Shown here in pieces: positions 18,028-26,451 of a stretch of DNA of 64,000 bases. Within the stretch, counting starts at the first letter, position 1, and each line of letters starts with the position of its first letter. Below the pieces are notes generated by a model, which saw nothing but the letters and a program-made list of their open reading frames with translations, was not told the DNA's origin and ran no database searches. Origin of the DNA: Fidelibacterota bacterium UBA2986 (GTDB lineage Bacteria > Fidelibacterota > Marinisomatia > Marinisomatales > AB-629-J13). The position numbers and the translations under genes are program-made. The stretch spans positions 62,001 through 126,000 of the forward strand of contig DEAI01000026.1 in assembly GCA_002346675.1 (NCBI GenBank). The letters are read 5' to 3'.

Positions 18028-19953
18028 ATGTCATTTGAAATCTATCCATTTACAGATTTTGATATATCTGTAATTAAATCAATTTTAGAAAGGGCACCAA
18101 ATGAGAGAGAGCTGAGATTTATTGGCTCAACTTTAAAACCCCTTCTAGACAGAAGATATTTTATTGACTTTTATCCTAATATCCCATTTAAAAAAGCTCT
18201 AAAAGGCCAAATAATTGATAAAAATATTGGATTATATTGGGATATATCTGCTATAGATGAAACTCAGATTATAGAATTATTATTAAGAAATGAAATTCTC
18301 AATAGAAAAATATTTTGTATAGGAATTCACACGCAAAAGAAAGATTCTATTTCTAAAATAAAGAAAATATTGGACAAATGGAATAACTTGATAAATATTC
18401 AGAATGTTTCTATTGTAACCAACCAAAATTTTTCTAATTCAAATGAAAATGGTTTTCTTTTTTCACTAGCTTCAAAAGAAAATATGGCAATATCAAATAA
18501 TTCTATATCATCTGATAGTTCAATTTATATCATTAAAAATAAATCCACTTCAAAAACAAAAAACATCAAAGATATATTTCGACTTATTCAGAAGATAAAA
18601 ATGAATTCCAATTATTTTATTCTTCCAACTCAATCGAAATACCCACTTGTTTTTTCAATTCTTACAGAGATAATGGATAATAATATAGGGATTGATTTTC
18701 ACTTAAAAAATAAATCTGAAATTAATGATATACTATTCCAATTAAGTAAATTTGCTGTAATTATATTTGGAAATAAAGGAATATATAAAAAAATAAAAAT
18801 GTTTAAACCAGCTCAATTCTCAGTTTCAAAATTAGGAAATTTAAATACTCAAGATAATCTTTCACTGTATATCAGAGATTCACAGAAATTATCTCTTCCA
18901 AAAAATATTTTTTCTTTTCTCTGGCAAACTCAAAATACTATCTTGAGCAAAGAGGAGAAAAAGAATAAAATCAATGATAAGATAGATATTAAAAAAGAAA
19001 AATTTTACAATAAAAAATTAATAACAGTAATTAAAGAATTAAACCGAAATATTAAAATATCTTTTAACCATAAAAACAATTCAATTGAGAAATTAAAACT
19101 AAAACAATCAATCAACTTCAAGGATGAATATAACGATAGAACATGGATATTAGGATTTTCGGAGTATGATCAATTTGCATTGATTGATCCAAGTTCTGCT
19201 GGAAAAATTGCTATTTCAAATGCAGTGAGAAATTTACGATGTAAAGGATTGAAACCATATGGAATATTAATTCAAAATTATTTTTCAGCTGACTCAAAGG
19301 AAATTAGAGATAGTGTAACACTCATCCAAAGCCAGGAAATTGCGATTAGACATTTTAATCTCCAATCAATATATAAAAACATAAATTTTTCCTCTAGTCA
19401 GATCTCCCAAAATATTTATATGGTTGGCAACCTTTCAGAAAAGAGCATCTTTCCTGCAAGTGGATTCAAGCAAGCTGATCAATTTATATCTATATTAGGG
19501 AGCCACAGGGGGGAGCTGACAGGATCAGTATTTCAAAAATGTTTTCCCAAATACGTGGATAGTTCAACTGTGCAGATAGATTTAAATATGGAATCCAAAT
19601 TGGGTGAAGTTTTAGAATTGGGTATCAAAAATCATCTTATCCAAACCGCAACAAATGTTGGAAGAGGAGGGCTTTCAGCTGCACTTATTTCAAATTTAAT
19701 ATTTGGCTCTTCGGAAATGGGTGCGAGAATTAATTTATCTCGAAAACTGAAATCAGAGGAATTGCTTTTTGGCGAAACTCATGGTTTGGTTGTTATATCT
19801 CTTCAAGAAGAAGATATTATGGAATTTGAACGAATTTGTATGAACATTGGTGTTCCATGTACCACTATTGGCAGAGTAACAAATGATGGAAAGTTTAGAT
19901 TCAATGAACTAATTGATATTTCTACAAAAGAGCTAAAAGATATTTATGATTGA
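18028..19953 (+). CDS. Degenerate PurL-like protein (FGAM synthetase II homologue lacking catalytic motifs)
   Basis: 641 residues against about 740 for bacterial PurL. The C-terminal half follows PurL closely in order: DPSSAGKIAISNAVRNLRCKG, ISILGSHRGELTGS, TNVGRGGLSAAL, LLFGETHGLVVIS, and GVPCTTIGRVTNDG. The N-terminus keeps ILERAPNERELRFIG, but where PurL has the WSEHCSYKSS active-site segment this protein has TLKPLLDRRYF. The ESHNHPS-type metal/substrate loop is absent. The middle region is Lys/Asn/Ser-rich and poorly conserved. The reading frame is intact and tightly spaced, overlapping the next gene by 8 bases, so it is probably expressed. It may be a pseudoenzyme, a regulatory subunit, or an extremely divergent PurL; the true purL may lie outside the window. 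Confidence 0.7.
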   Translation: MSFEIYPFTDFDISVIKSILERAPNERELRFIGSTLKPLLDRRYFIDFYPNIPFKKALKGQIIDKNIGLYWDISAIDETQIIELLLRNEILNRKIFCIGIHTQKKDSISKIKKILDKWNNLINIQNVSIVTNQNFSNSNENGFLFSLASKENMAISNNSISSDSSIYIIKNKSTSKTKNIKDIFRLIQKIKMNSNYFILPTQSKYPLVFSILTEIMDNNIGIDFHLKNKSEINDILFQLSKFAVIIFGNKGIYKKIKMFKPAQFSVSKLGNLNTQDNLSLYIRDSQKLSLPKNIFSFLWQTQNTILSKEEKKNKINDKIDIKKEKFYNKKLITVIKELNRNIKISFNHKNNSIEKLKLKQSINFKDEYNDRTWILGFSEYDQFALIDPSSAGKIAISNAVRNLRCKGLKPYGILIQNYFSADSKEIRDSVTLIQSQEIAIRHFNLQSIYKNINFSSSQISQNIYMVGNLSEKSIFPASGFKQADQFISILGSHRGELTGSVFQKCFPKYVDSSTVQIDLNMESKLGEVLELGIKNHLIQTATNVGRGGLSAALISNLIFGSSEMGARINLSRKLKSEELLFGETHGLVVISLQEEDIMEFERICMNIGVPCTTIGRVTNDGKFRFNELIDISTKELKDIYD

Positions 19954-20602
19954 TAATTATATTACAATAGCAAATCTATTAGGGGAGGAAATCCCCGTTC
20001 GAAATATTTATTGTGTGGGAAGAAATTATATTTCTCATGCAAAAGAGTTAGATAATCCTATTTCAAAAGAGCCTATAATTTTTCAAAAATCTGTTTCTTC
20101 ATTAACTAATGCTGACGAAATAGTGCTAACAGAAGGAACTTTCATCCACTATGAATTAGAGGTTGTAGTTTTTATTAAATCTTCAGGATATAGAATCAAG
20201 CCTGAAAATGCAACGAAATACATCGAAGGGTTTGCTTTAGGTCTAGACTTGACTGATAGACCATTACAAAATCAGTTGAAATCAAAACAGCTTCCCTGGT
20301 TTTTATCAAAAAATTTTAAAAACTCTGCTATAGTCAGTGCCATATCAGATTGGAAAAATCCAAGCTGGAACAGCAAATTTTGGCTAGAAAAAAATGGAAA
20401 TAAAGTTCAAACAGGAAATATGAAAGACATGATTTTTTCAGTTGAAGATATTATAGCATATATATCCAATAGAATTCCGCTTGTATGTGGTGATTTGATT
20501 TTCACTGGCACTCCGGAAGGAGTAGGAAAAATAGAGAACGATGATAATTTTAAATTGGGTTTGGGAGATAAAACTATTAAATCACTAACTGTTAAATTCT
20601 AA
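19946..20602 (+). CDS. Fumarylacetoacetate hydrolase (FAH) family protein
   Basis: 218 residues with the FAH fold signatures: IYCVGRNYISHAKEL near the N-terminus, metal ligands in FIHYELEVVVFI, GFALGLDLTDRPLQ, and the LIFTGTPEGVGKI segment. Family members are acylpyruvate hydrolases or oxaloacetate decarboxylases (YcgM/FAHD1 type); the exact substrate cannot be told. It overlaps the PurL-like gene by 8 bases and runs 18 bases into the convergent suhB. Confidence 0.88.
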   Translation: MIDNYITIANLLGEEIPVRNIYCVGRNYISHAKELDNPISKEPIIFQKSVSSLTNADEIVLTEGTFIHYELEVVVFIKSSGYRIKPENATKYIEGFALGLDLTDRPLQNQLKSKQLPWFLSKNFKNSAIVSAISDWKNPSWNSKFWLEKNGNKVQTGNMKDMIFSVEDIIAYISNRIPLVCGDLIFTGTPEGVGKIENDDNFKLGLGDKTIKSLTVKF

Positions 20603-21385
20603 GGTACTCCTTTCAATTTCATTAACTATTTTTGAATGAAGGTTAGAATTCGAAGCAAGAATTTGGTTATTAAAAATCGAAAAAGGTTTTCCATCTATTT
20701 TTGATATTTCCCCTCCTGCTTCAGTTACAATTAACAGTCCAGCTGCTGTATCCCAAGGCTGAAGGTCAAACTCCCAAAATCCATCCACTTTTCCGCAAGC
20801 AGTATGACATAAATCAACTGAAGCTGCTCCCAGTCTTCTAACTCCTTGAGTAATATCAGTAAAATGTTTAAATAAGTGCATATTTGTCTTCCAAAGGTCT
20901 CCATGATTATAGCCGAAGCCGGTAACCATAAGAGATGAAGATAGCAGGAATGTTTTTGAAACTTTAATAGCTATATCATTACAAAAAGCTCCCTCATTTA
21001 ATATGGCATAATACAAATTATTTTCAGGTAGCTCTACTACTACACCTACGATTGGTTTAAATTCATAAAAAACACCGATGGATACTGCAAAAGAAGGATA
21101 GTTGTGAACAAAGTTAGTTGTCCCATCCAATGGGTCAACAACCCATAAATATGGTGAATCTGATTCACTTCTTCCCGTTTCTTCACTAAGAATTTTGTGG
21201 TCAGGAAAATTTTTATAAATAATTGATTTTATATTCAATTCGGATTCATGATCAGTTTTTGTAACCAGATCATATTTACCCTTATATTTTATATCCTTTG
21301 GTTTGGATAATGCTTTTAGTATTATTTGAGCAGAAGATTTTGCTGCATGCATTGCAACATCAAAAATCTGATTATATAAGATCAA
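20585..21385 (-). CDS. suhB: Inositol-1-monophosphatase family protein
   Basis: Mg-dependent phosphatase, 266 residues. Motifs WVVDPLDGTTNFVHNYP and WDTAAGLLIVTEAGG hold the metal-binding acidic residues. SuhB acts on inositol monophosphates and in some bacteria also binds the rRNA antitermination complex. The start is TTG 21385; an ATG twelve codons later would remove the first helix. It lies 12 bases after the symporter gene on the same strand, probably one operon. The 3' end overlaps the convergent FAH gene. Confidence 0.92.
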   Translation of the reverse strand: MILYNQIFDVAMHAAKSSAQIILKALSKPKDIKYKGKYDLVTKTDHESELNIKSIIYKNFPDHKILSEETGRSESDSPYLWVVDPLDGTTNFVHNYPSFAVSIGVFYEFKPIVGVVVELPENNLYYAILNEGAFCNDIAIKVSKTFLLSSSLMVTGFGYNHGDLWKTNMHLFKHFTDITQGVRRLGAASVDLCHTACGKVDGFWEFDLQPWDTAAGLLIVTEAGGEISKIDGKPFSIFNNQILASNSNLHSKIVNEIERSTLEFNS

Positions 21386-21397
21386 TAAAGTCTTCTG

Positions 21398-22972
21398 TTA
21401 TTTATACGGTTTGTGTTCCACAGCAAAATATTCTTTTGTCATTTTTTTCAGAGATACAGATAAGAGAATGATTGATATTAAATTAGGAAATGTCATAAAT
21501 CCCAAAGCAGCATCCCCAAATGCCCAAACAGCTTCTAGGCTTGCAATGCCACCCAGGAATACAAATAAAACATAAATCCAACGATAGGGTGTAACAGCTC
21601 TATTCCCGAATAAATATTCAGCTGACCTATCACCATAAAATGACCAACTGATTGCAGTAGAAAGTGCAAATAATAATACTGAAAGAGTGACAATCTTATC
21701 ACCAAATCCAAAAATCCAGCTCAATCCTTGTTTAAACGCAAATGAGGTCAATCTGCTGCTGTTCAGAAGTTCTTTACCATTATAGATTCCCAGTTCTACA
21801 GCCTGATTTAGTTCTTCAACTGATTGCGCTGTCATCTTTACATAAAACTCTGTATGTTGCCATGCACCTGTTGAAATAATCACAAGACCCGTCAATGTGC
21901 AAATTAGTATTGTATCAATAAAAGGTCCCAACATGGCAACAGATCCTTCTCGAATAGGAAATTTTGTTTTAGCTGTTGAATGAGCGATTGCAGCACTGCC
22001 TTGGCCTGCCTCGTTTGAATAGAGACCTCTTTTAATTCCCCAAAGCATTGTCATTAGAATCCCTCCACCTGTTCCTGCGATGGTAGCAGGTGGATTAAAA
22101 GCCATCGTAAATATGAGACCTATACTATATGTGATTTTATCAAAATTATAGAGTAGAACTAGCACAGCTCCCGTAACATAAATAACTGCCATGATTGGAG
22201 CAAGGTAGCCAGTTACAAGTCCAATCCTTTGTATACCGCCAAGGATAACCAGTGATACGAGACCCGCTAAAATTAAACCCGTGACAATCTGGTTAATCGA
22301 GACTGAAAAACCTGTCCATAATTCATGTTTAAATGTAAGGAAATGTTCAGGACCTACTAATTGACTTATTTCAGAATATAATTGGTCAGATACTGTGAAT
22401 GATTGTATTGCATTTCCAGTTGCAAATGAGCAGATAATAGCAAATGCAGCAAATGCGCCAGCCAGCCATCTCCAACTTACCCCCAGTCCATTTTCAATTG
22501 TATACATTGGTCCACCTGCTGTAAAACCGTCCTGATTAATTTCCCTGTATTTAAGTGACAAAGAACACTCTGCATATTTTAGTGTAGTTCCAAAAAATGC
22601 AGTCACCCACATCCAAAATAGAGCACCGGGACCTCCATAATAGAGTGCTGTAGCAACCCCTGCTATGTTTCCTATTCCTACAGTTGCAGATAGAGCAGTT
22701 GTTAATGCACGAAAATGGTTTAAATCGCCCTCATCATCTGGATTGTCATACTTTCCCGCAGTAACCTCAAGTCCATGTTTTAAATACTTAATTTGAGGAA
22801 AACCAAGCCAGAAGGAAACAAATATACCTGTTCCTAGAAGCGCGATAACCATTAATGGAATCGGGCTGAATGAAGGGAAACTCCATATTCCTTCAAAAAA
22901 TGATACTCCAAATACAAATAAAAATAATAAAATAATCCCGAAAATAATAAATCCTGTTGTTGATCGCTGCAT
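21398..22972 (-). CDS. Sodium:alanine symporter (AGCS family)
   Basis: Inner-membrane amino acid carrier, 524 residues, about ten or more hydrophobic segments. Family signatures include LSATVGIGNIAGVATALYYG and GIKRGLYSNEAGQGSAAIAHS. Members take up alanine or glycine with Na+, which suits a marine organism. First gene of the pair with suhB. A 223-base AT-rich gap separates it from the divergent rnhB. Confidence 0.92.
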   Translation of the reverse strand: MQRSTTGFIIFGIILLFLFVFGVSFFEGIWSFPSFSPIPLMVIALLGTGIFVSFWLGFPQIKYLKHGLEVTAGKYDNPDDEGDLNHFRALTTALSATVGIGNIAGVATALYYGGPGALFWMWVTAFFGTTLKYAECSLSLKYREINQDGFTAGGPMYTIENGLGVSWRWLAGAFAAFAIICSFATGNAIQSFTVSDQLYSEISQLVGPEHFLTFKHELWTGFSVSINQIVTGLILAGLVSLVILGGIQRIGLVTGYLAPIMAVIYVTGAVLVLLYNFDKITYSIGLIFTMAFNPPATIAGTGGGILMTMLWGIKRGLYSNEAGQGSAAIAHSTAKTKFPIREGSVAMLGPFIDTILICTLTGLVIISTGAWQHTEFYVKMTAQSVEELNQAVELGIYNGKELLNSSRLTSFAFKQGLSWIFGFGDKIVTLSVLLFALSTAISWSFYGDRSAEYLFGNRAVTPYRWIYVLFVFLGGIASLEAVWAFGDAALGFMTFPNLISIILLSVSLKKMTKEYFAVEHKPYK

Positions 22973-23135
22973 AATAATTCCTCTATTTAGTGAAGTGAGA
23001 TATTTAGTCTATTTTTTTTTGGGGTTCAAATTAGAATGTTTCTAATTTATATTAAGAAATTAATACAGAATTAACCATCCACCAAGTGAAGTCACCAATT
23101 GCTTAGAAGAATAAATTAGATAATTAAAATAAGAG

Positions 23136-23151
23136 AACTAGTACACTAGTT
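23136..23151. promoter_or_regulatory. Short inverted repeat, possible operator
   Basis: AACTAGT and ACTAGTT form perfect 7-base inverted arms around a 2-base centre, 45 bases upstream of rnhB and in the divergent promoter region with the symporter gene. Its size and position would suit an operator, but no matching regulator is known here. Confidence 0.3.
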
Positions 23152-23195
23152 GGATTGTGGTTGAAAATTAAAGAAAATAGATATTCAATTAAACA

Positions 23196-24128
23196 ATGGC
23201 ATTAACTGCAGGTATTGACGAAGCAGGTAGAGGATCATTAGCAGGCCCCGTTGTATCCTCAGCTGTCATTCTTCCAGAAAGTTATTCCCTTGGTGGGCTC
23301 AATGATTCTAAACTATTATCCCCAAAAAGACGATTAGAGCTGTTTGATTTAATTCAAAAACAGGCTATTTCTATCGGTGTCGGATTTGAAACAGAAAGTG
23401 AAATTGATAAATCAAATATTTTGCAAGCTACCTATAAATCTATGCAGAGAGCTATCGGAAATTGTAAGATAAAACCTGAAAAGGCCTTAATTGACGGTAG
23501 CTCACTCCCTAATCAAATCATTCCAAATGAAGGAATAATTAATGGAGATTCATTTGTCCCTTCTATCCAAGCAGCTTCAATAATTGCAAAAGTCACCCGG
23601 GATAACTATATGATTGAATTAGATACTATTTTACCTGAATATGGTTTTAAACAACACAAGGGATATGGAACTAAACTTCACTTAGAAGCTTTGAAAGAGT
23701 GGAAGTCTTCACCAGTTCATAGGAAATCATTTTCTCCTGTAAAGCGAAACCTTCCATCTATTCAATGGTATATAAAACATAACAAAATAGGATGGTTAGG
23801 AGAAAAATTAGCAGCGCTTCATCTAATAAAATCTGATTGCAGAGTAGTGGCAATGAATCAAGATTGCTCTCCATATGATAAAATTGACATAATTGCTAAA
23901 AAAAATGATACTATGTTATTTTTCGAGGTCAGGACATCGATAGATTCTTATTCAACCATATTGGAAGATCAAATAGATAAAAACGAAATAAAACAGTTAT
24001 ATGATTCTATCCAATTTTATATTAAAAAATATTCCATTTCTACTGAAGTAAGATTGGATTATATTTTAGTCACTCTGCTGAAGGGAGATCATAAATTTAA
24101 TTGGATTAAAGGGCTCTCTTTGAATTGA
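23196..24128 (+). CDS. rnhB: Ribonuclease HII fused to a YraN (UPF0102) nuclease-like domain
   Basis: Residues 1-190 are RNase HII, which removes RNA primers and misincorporated ribonucleotides: GIDEAGRGSLAGPVV carries the first acidic pair (Asp8, Glu9), then DSKLLSPKRR, ALIDGS and AASIIAKVTRD. Residues about 200-310 follow the YraN pattern (GWLGEKLAALHLI, YDKIDIIAKK, LFFEVRTS). YraN genes commonly sit beside rnhB; here the two are one frame. In the YraN part the usual GEID Glu is Lys and the EVK Lys is Arg, so the nuclease site may be altered. The 310-residue length and uninterrupted frame support a real fusion. Confidence 0.88.
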   Translation: MALTAGIDEAGRGSLAGPVVSSAVILPESYSLGGLNDSKLLSPKRRLELFDLIQKQAISIGVGFETESEIDKSNILQATYKSMQRAIGNCKIKPEKALIDGSSLPNQIIPNEGIINGDSFVPSIQAASIIAKVTRDNYMIELDTILPEYGFKQHKGYGTKLHLEALKEWKSSPVHRKSFSPVKRNLPSIQWYIKHNKIGWLGEKLAALHLIKSDCRVVAMNQDCSPYDKIDIIAKKNDTMLFFEVRTSIDSYSTILEDQIDKNEIKQLYDSIQFYIKKYSISTEVRLDYILVTLLKGDHKFNWIKGLSLN

Positions 24129-24161
24129 AATATTTAGTAATTTTCATCAATTAATTCAGAT

Positions 24162-25190
24162 ATGAATTCTATAATAATCAAAACTTTATCAGAAATAAAG
24201 TCTCTTGTGACTCTGGTTCTTATAATTTTCCTTTTAAAGGTAACAATAGTAGAAGCCTATATTGTCCCAACAGGAAGTATGGAAAATACAATTATGACAG
24301 GTGACTTTCTTTTGGGAAGCCGATTTAATTATGGAATGAGAACCCCAGATTGGATTGGAGTTCCATATACGGATAAAGGAATTGATATTCCCCATTTTCG
24401 TTTTCCAAGCTTCAAAAAGCCTGACAGGGGAGATATAATCATATTTAAATATCCTAGAGATCCTATATATAAATATGTAAAACGTTGTATAGCACTACCA
24501 GGCGAGGAAATAAAAATTAATGATAGAAAAGTATTTATAGACGGAGAGGAATATCCGTTTCCAGATAACGGAAAATTTATTTCACAAAAGTTACCTTCTG
24601 AATATAATCAAAGAGAGTTGTTTCTTCCAGAACTTGGAAATAAAGATTTTTTAAAATCGGTAAGAGTTCCTAAAAAAGGGGATACATTTACTATCAATGA
24701 TTCAACTGATTGGCGTTATTTGTTGCCAATTATACTTTCAGATGGACACAGTGCTTATTTAAAGTCAAGAGATAAAATTTTTCAATTTACCTTGATTGAC
24801 CCTAATGATGTATTTCGTAGAAAAGGGAGCCGCGAAATATTTTCAGATTATTTTCCACATGGAAAGTTTATTAATCCATGGTCGTGGTCAATTAAGGATT
24901 CTGATTTTCAATTTTTATATATTAATGAAAAACCTCTAACAGAATTCAAATCCTATACTGTTAAACAGGATTATTATTGGGCGATGGGAGATAACAGAGA
25001 TGACAGTTTGGACTCACGATTTTGGGGGTTTATCCCTTTTGACTATATTTTAGGGGAAGCACTTTTTGCCTATTTTAGCGTTGATTTGTCAAGTTGGAAA
25101 GGCTTTGCATCTTCTTTGTTAAACCCACTAGAATGGGGTAATCTATTTACACTTGAAAGAATGAAACGGATAGGTAAAATTTTAAAATAG
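24162..25190 (+). CDS. lepB: Signal peptidase I
   Basis: Membrane-bound serine protease that removes signal peptides of exported proteins. An N-terminal membrane helix is followed by PTGSMENT (nucleophile Ser39) and YKYVKRCIALPGE (general base Lys107), and the conserved box E GDNRDDSLDSRFWGFIP. A long insert separates boxes D and E, making it 342 residues, a feature common in Bacteroidota-like enzymes. Needed for the many large secreted proteins in this window. Confidence 0.95.
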   Translation: MNSIIIKTLSEIKSLVTLVLIIFLLKVTIVEAYIVPTGSMENTIMTGDFLLGSRFNYGMRTPDWIGVPYTDKGIDIPHFRFPSFKKPDRGDIIIFKYPRDPIYKYVKRCIALPGEEIKINDRKVFIDGEEYPFPDNGKFISQKLPSEYNQRELFLPELGNKDFLKSVRVPKKGDTFTINDSTDWRYLLPIILSDGHSAYLKSRDKIFQFTLIDPNDVFRRKGSREIFSDYFPHGKFINPWSWSIKDSDFQFLYINEKPLTEFKSYTVKQDYYWAMGDNRDDSLDSRFWGFIPFDYILGEALFAYFSVDLSSWKGFASSLLNPLEWGNLFTLERMKRIGKILK

Positions 25191-25354
25191 AAATTAATAC
25201 TTTCAACAATATTTCAGATTTTTAATTAATTTGCTGTGTAACTTCGAATCTTGATTTTGAAGTACATTCAGATAAACTAGGTTGCTGTTTTATAGGTAGC
25301 AATCTGTTCAATTTCTGCGCAAATTATAGTATATAATTAAACTGAGAGGAATAA

Positions 25355-25876
25355 ATGAACTTAAAGGATAAGATATTTTTATTAGTAATGGTAGGGTTGA
25401 CTGCAGGTGGTTGCTTTATTTGGTATACATACACCGAAATAACAGAAAGAATGAATCAAATGGAAGATGAACAGTTCACTCACGTAGATCAAGTAAACAA
25501 CGAATTCAGAAAAGATTTAAAAACTCTTGATCTCCAATTTATCGGAAGAGGTAAACATGTACGTAAAGCCCAGAAAGATATTATAGCTAATAATGAAATG
25601 ATTTTATTTGTATCAGATTCTCTAGGCAGTCTTATTGATGATGTAGCCTATAATTTGAACGAGTTATCACGTGATGTTGAAAAACATTTTGTATCTGTTG
25701 AACAAAACATTAGAGACATAGAAGAAGGATTTGATAGTCAGAGGCGTAGAGTTAGTAGAAGATTTTCAGATCTTGAGCAATCTATTTCTACACTTCAAAC
25801 TAGTTTAAAAGAAATAGAAAGCCTGGATATTATTCAAACAGCAAAAGCAAAGGCAAATGAGAAAGAGAAAGATTAG
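25355..25876 (+). CDS. Hypothetical membrane-anchored coiled-coil protein
   Basis: 173 residues, no family recognised. One N-terminal membrane helix (residues 6-25) is followed by an entirely helical, heptad-rich region rich in Glu, Arg and Ser to the end. A GAGAGGA ribosome site precedes the ATG. A single anchor and a long periplasmic coiled coil would suit a cell-envelope scaffold. It is preceded by a weak hairpin near 25292-25316. Confidence 0.65.
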   Translation: MNLKDKIFLLVMVGLTAGGCFIWYTYTEITERMNQMEDEQFTHVDQVNNEFRKDLKTLDLQFIGRGKHVRKAQKDIIANNEMILFVSDSLGSLIDDVAYNLNELSRDVEKHFVSVEQNIRDIEEGFDSQRRRVSRRFSDLEQSISTLQTSLKEIESLDIIQTAKAKANEKEKD

Positions 25877-25914
25877 ATTTATTAAAATCTAATTGAAATA
25901 AAATATTTATATAT

Positions 25915-26010
25915 AAAAAATTAGGGGCAGACCTCACAATGCCATTTGTGCAAAGTGAAGCTCTACCCCTTCCACATACCAATGATACATAGGAGGTACC
26001 ATCGGTAGAT
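25915..26010 (-). ncRNA. Candidate structured small RNA with CUCCU loop and own terminator
   Basis: Read on the minus strand there are two consecutive hairpins. Hairpin I pairs 26007-25996 with 25988-25977 (12 bp, loop CUCCUAU). Hairpin II pairs 25970-25962 with 25931-25923 and contains an inner CACAA/UUGUG hairpin. Hairpin II is followed by AAUUUUUU, a Rho-independent terminator. On the plus strand these stems contain three A-C mismatches; on the minus strand all three become G-U pairs, which indicates the transcribed strand. The CUCCU loop could pair with Shine-Dalgarno sequences. It lies about 140 bases downstream of tRNA-Leu on the same strand. I match it to no known family. Confidence 0.6.
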
Positions 26011-26150
26011 AAAGTAACAGTTTATATAAAACAAAACAAGTATTTTATTTTACACATTTTTTATAGTTATTAGTTTATGTAATACTTGAGATTAAAAGCA
26101 TGGTTAAAATATGAAATGAAAAAATTGTTCTTATCGTTAAATCCTAGATG

Positions 26151-26234
26151 TGCCGAGGGTCGGAGTCGAACCGACACGGGATTGCTCCCACTGGTGTTTG
26201 AGACCAGCGTGTCTACCAATTCCACCACCCCGGC
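26151..26234 (-). tRNA. tRNA-Leu (anticodon CAA)
   Basis: A class II tRNA of 84 bases: acceptor GCCGGGG/CCTCGGC, anticodon stem CTGGT/ACCAG with loop CTCAAAC, long variable arm, T-arm GTCGG/CCGAC, discriminator A. The CAA anticodon reads TTG. The CCA end is not encoded. Confidence 0.95.
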
Positions 26235-26451
26235 ATCTTTTTGTAAAAATAGATGCCAGAAATTACCAGAGCAATGCTAAGAAAGCAAAACTTTGAATTT
26301 ATAATTTAAAATAATGCAAAAACTATTTCATAATGAGAGCCAAATTATTCGATTAAAACTAAAATATATTCTCTTTAATAGAAATTCTATATATATCATT
26401 TATAGATAATTATAATGAATTTATTATGTTAGACTTTAATAGGAGTAGCAT

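Noticed and set aside
25873..25892. AT-only inverted repeat at the end of the coiled-coil gene as a terminator
   Set aside because: TTAGATTT/AAATCTAA has no GC pair strength, overlaps the stop codon and lacks a proper T-run; in this AT-rich DNA it is likely chance.
26086..26280. 64-codon plus-strand ORF over the tRNA-Leu locus
   Set aside because: It is the antisense of tRNA-Leu and its protein is just the tRNA sequence read through; no family or ribosome site.
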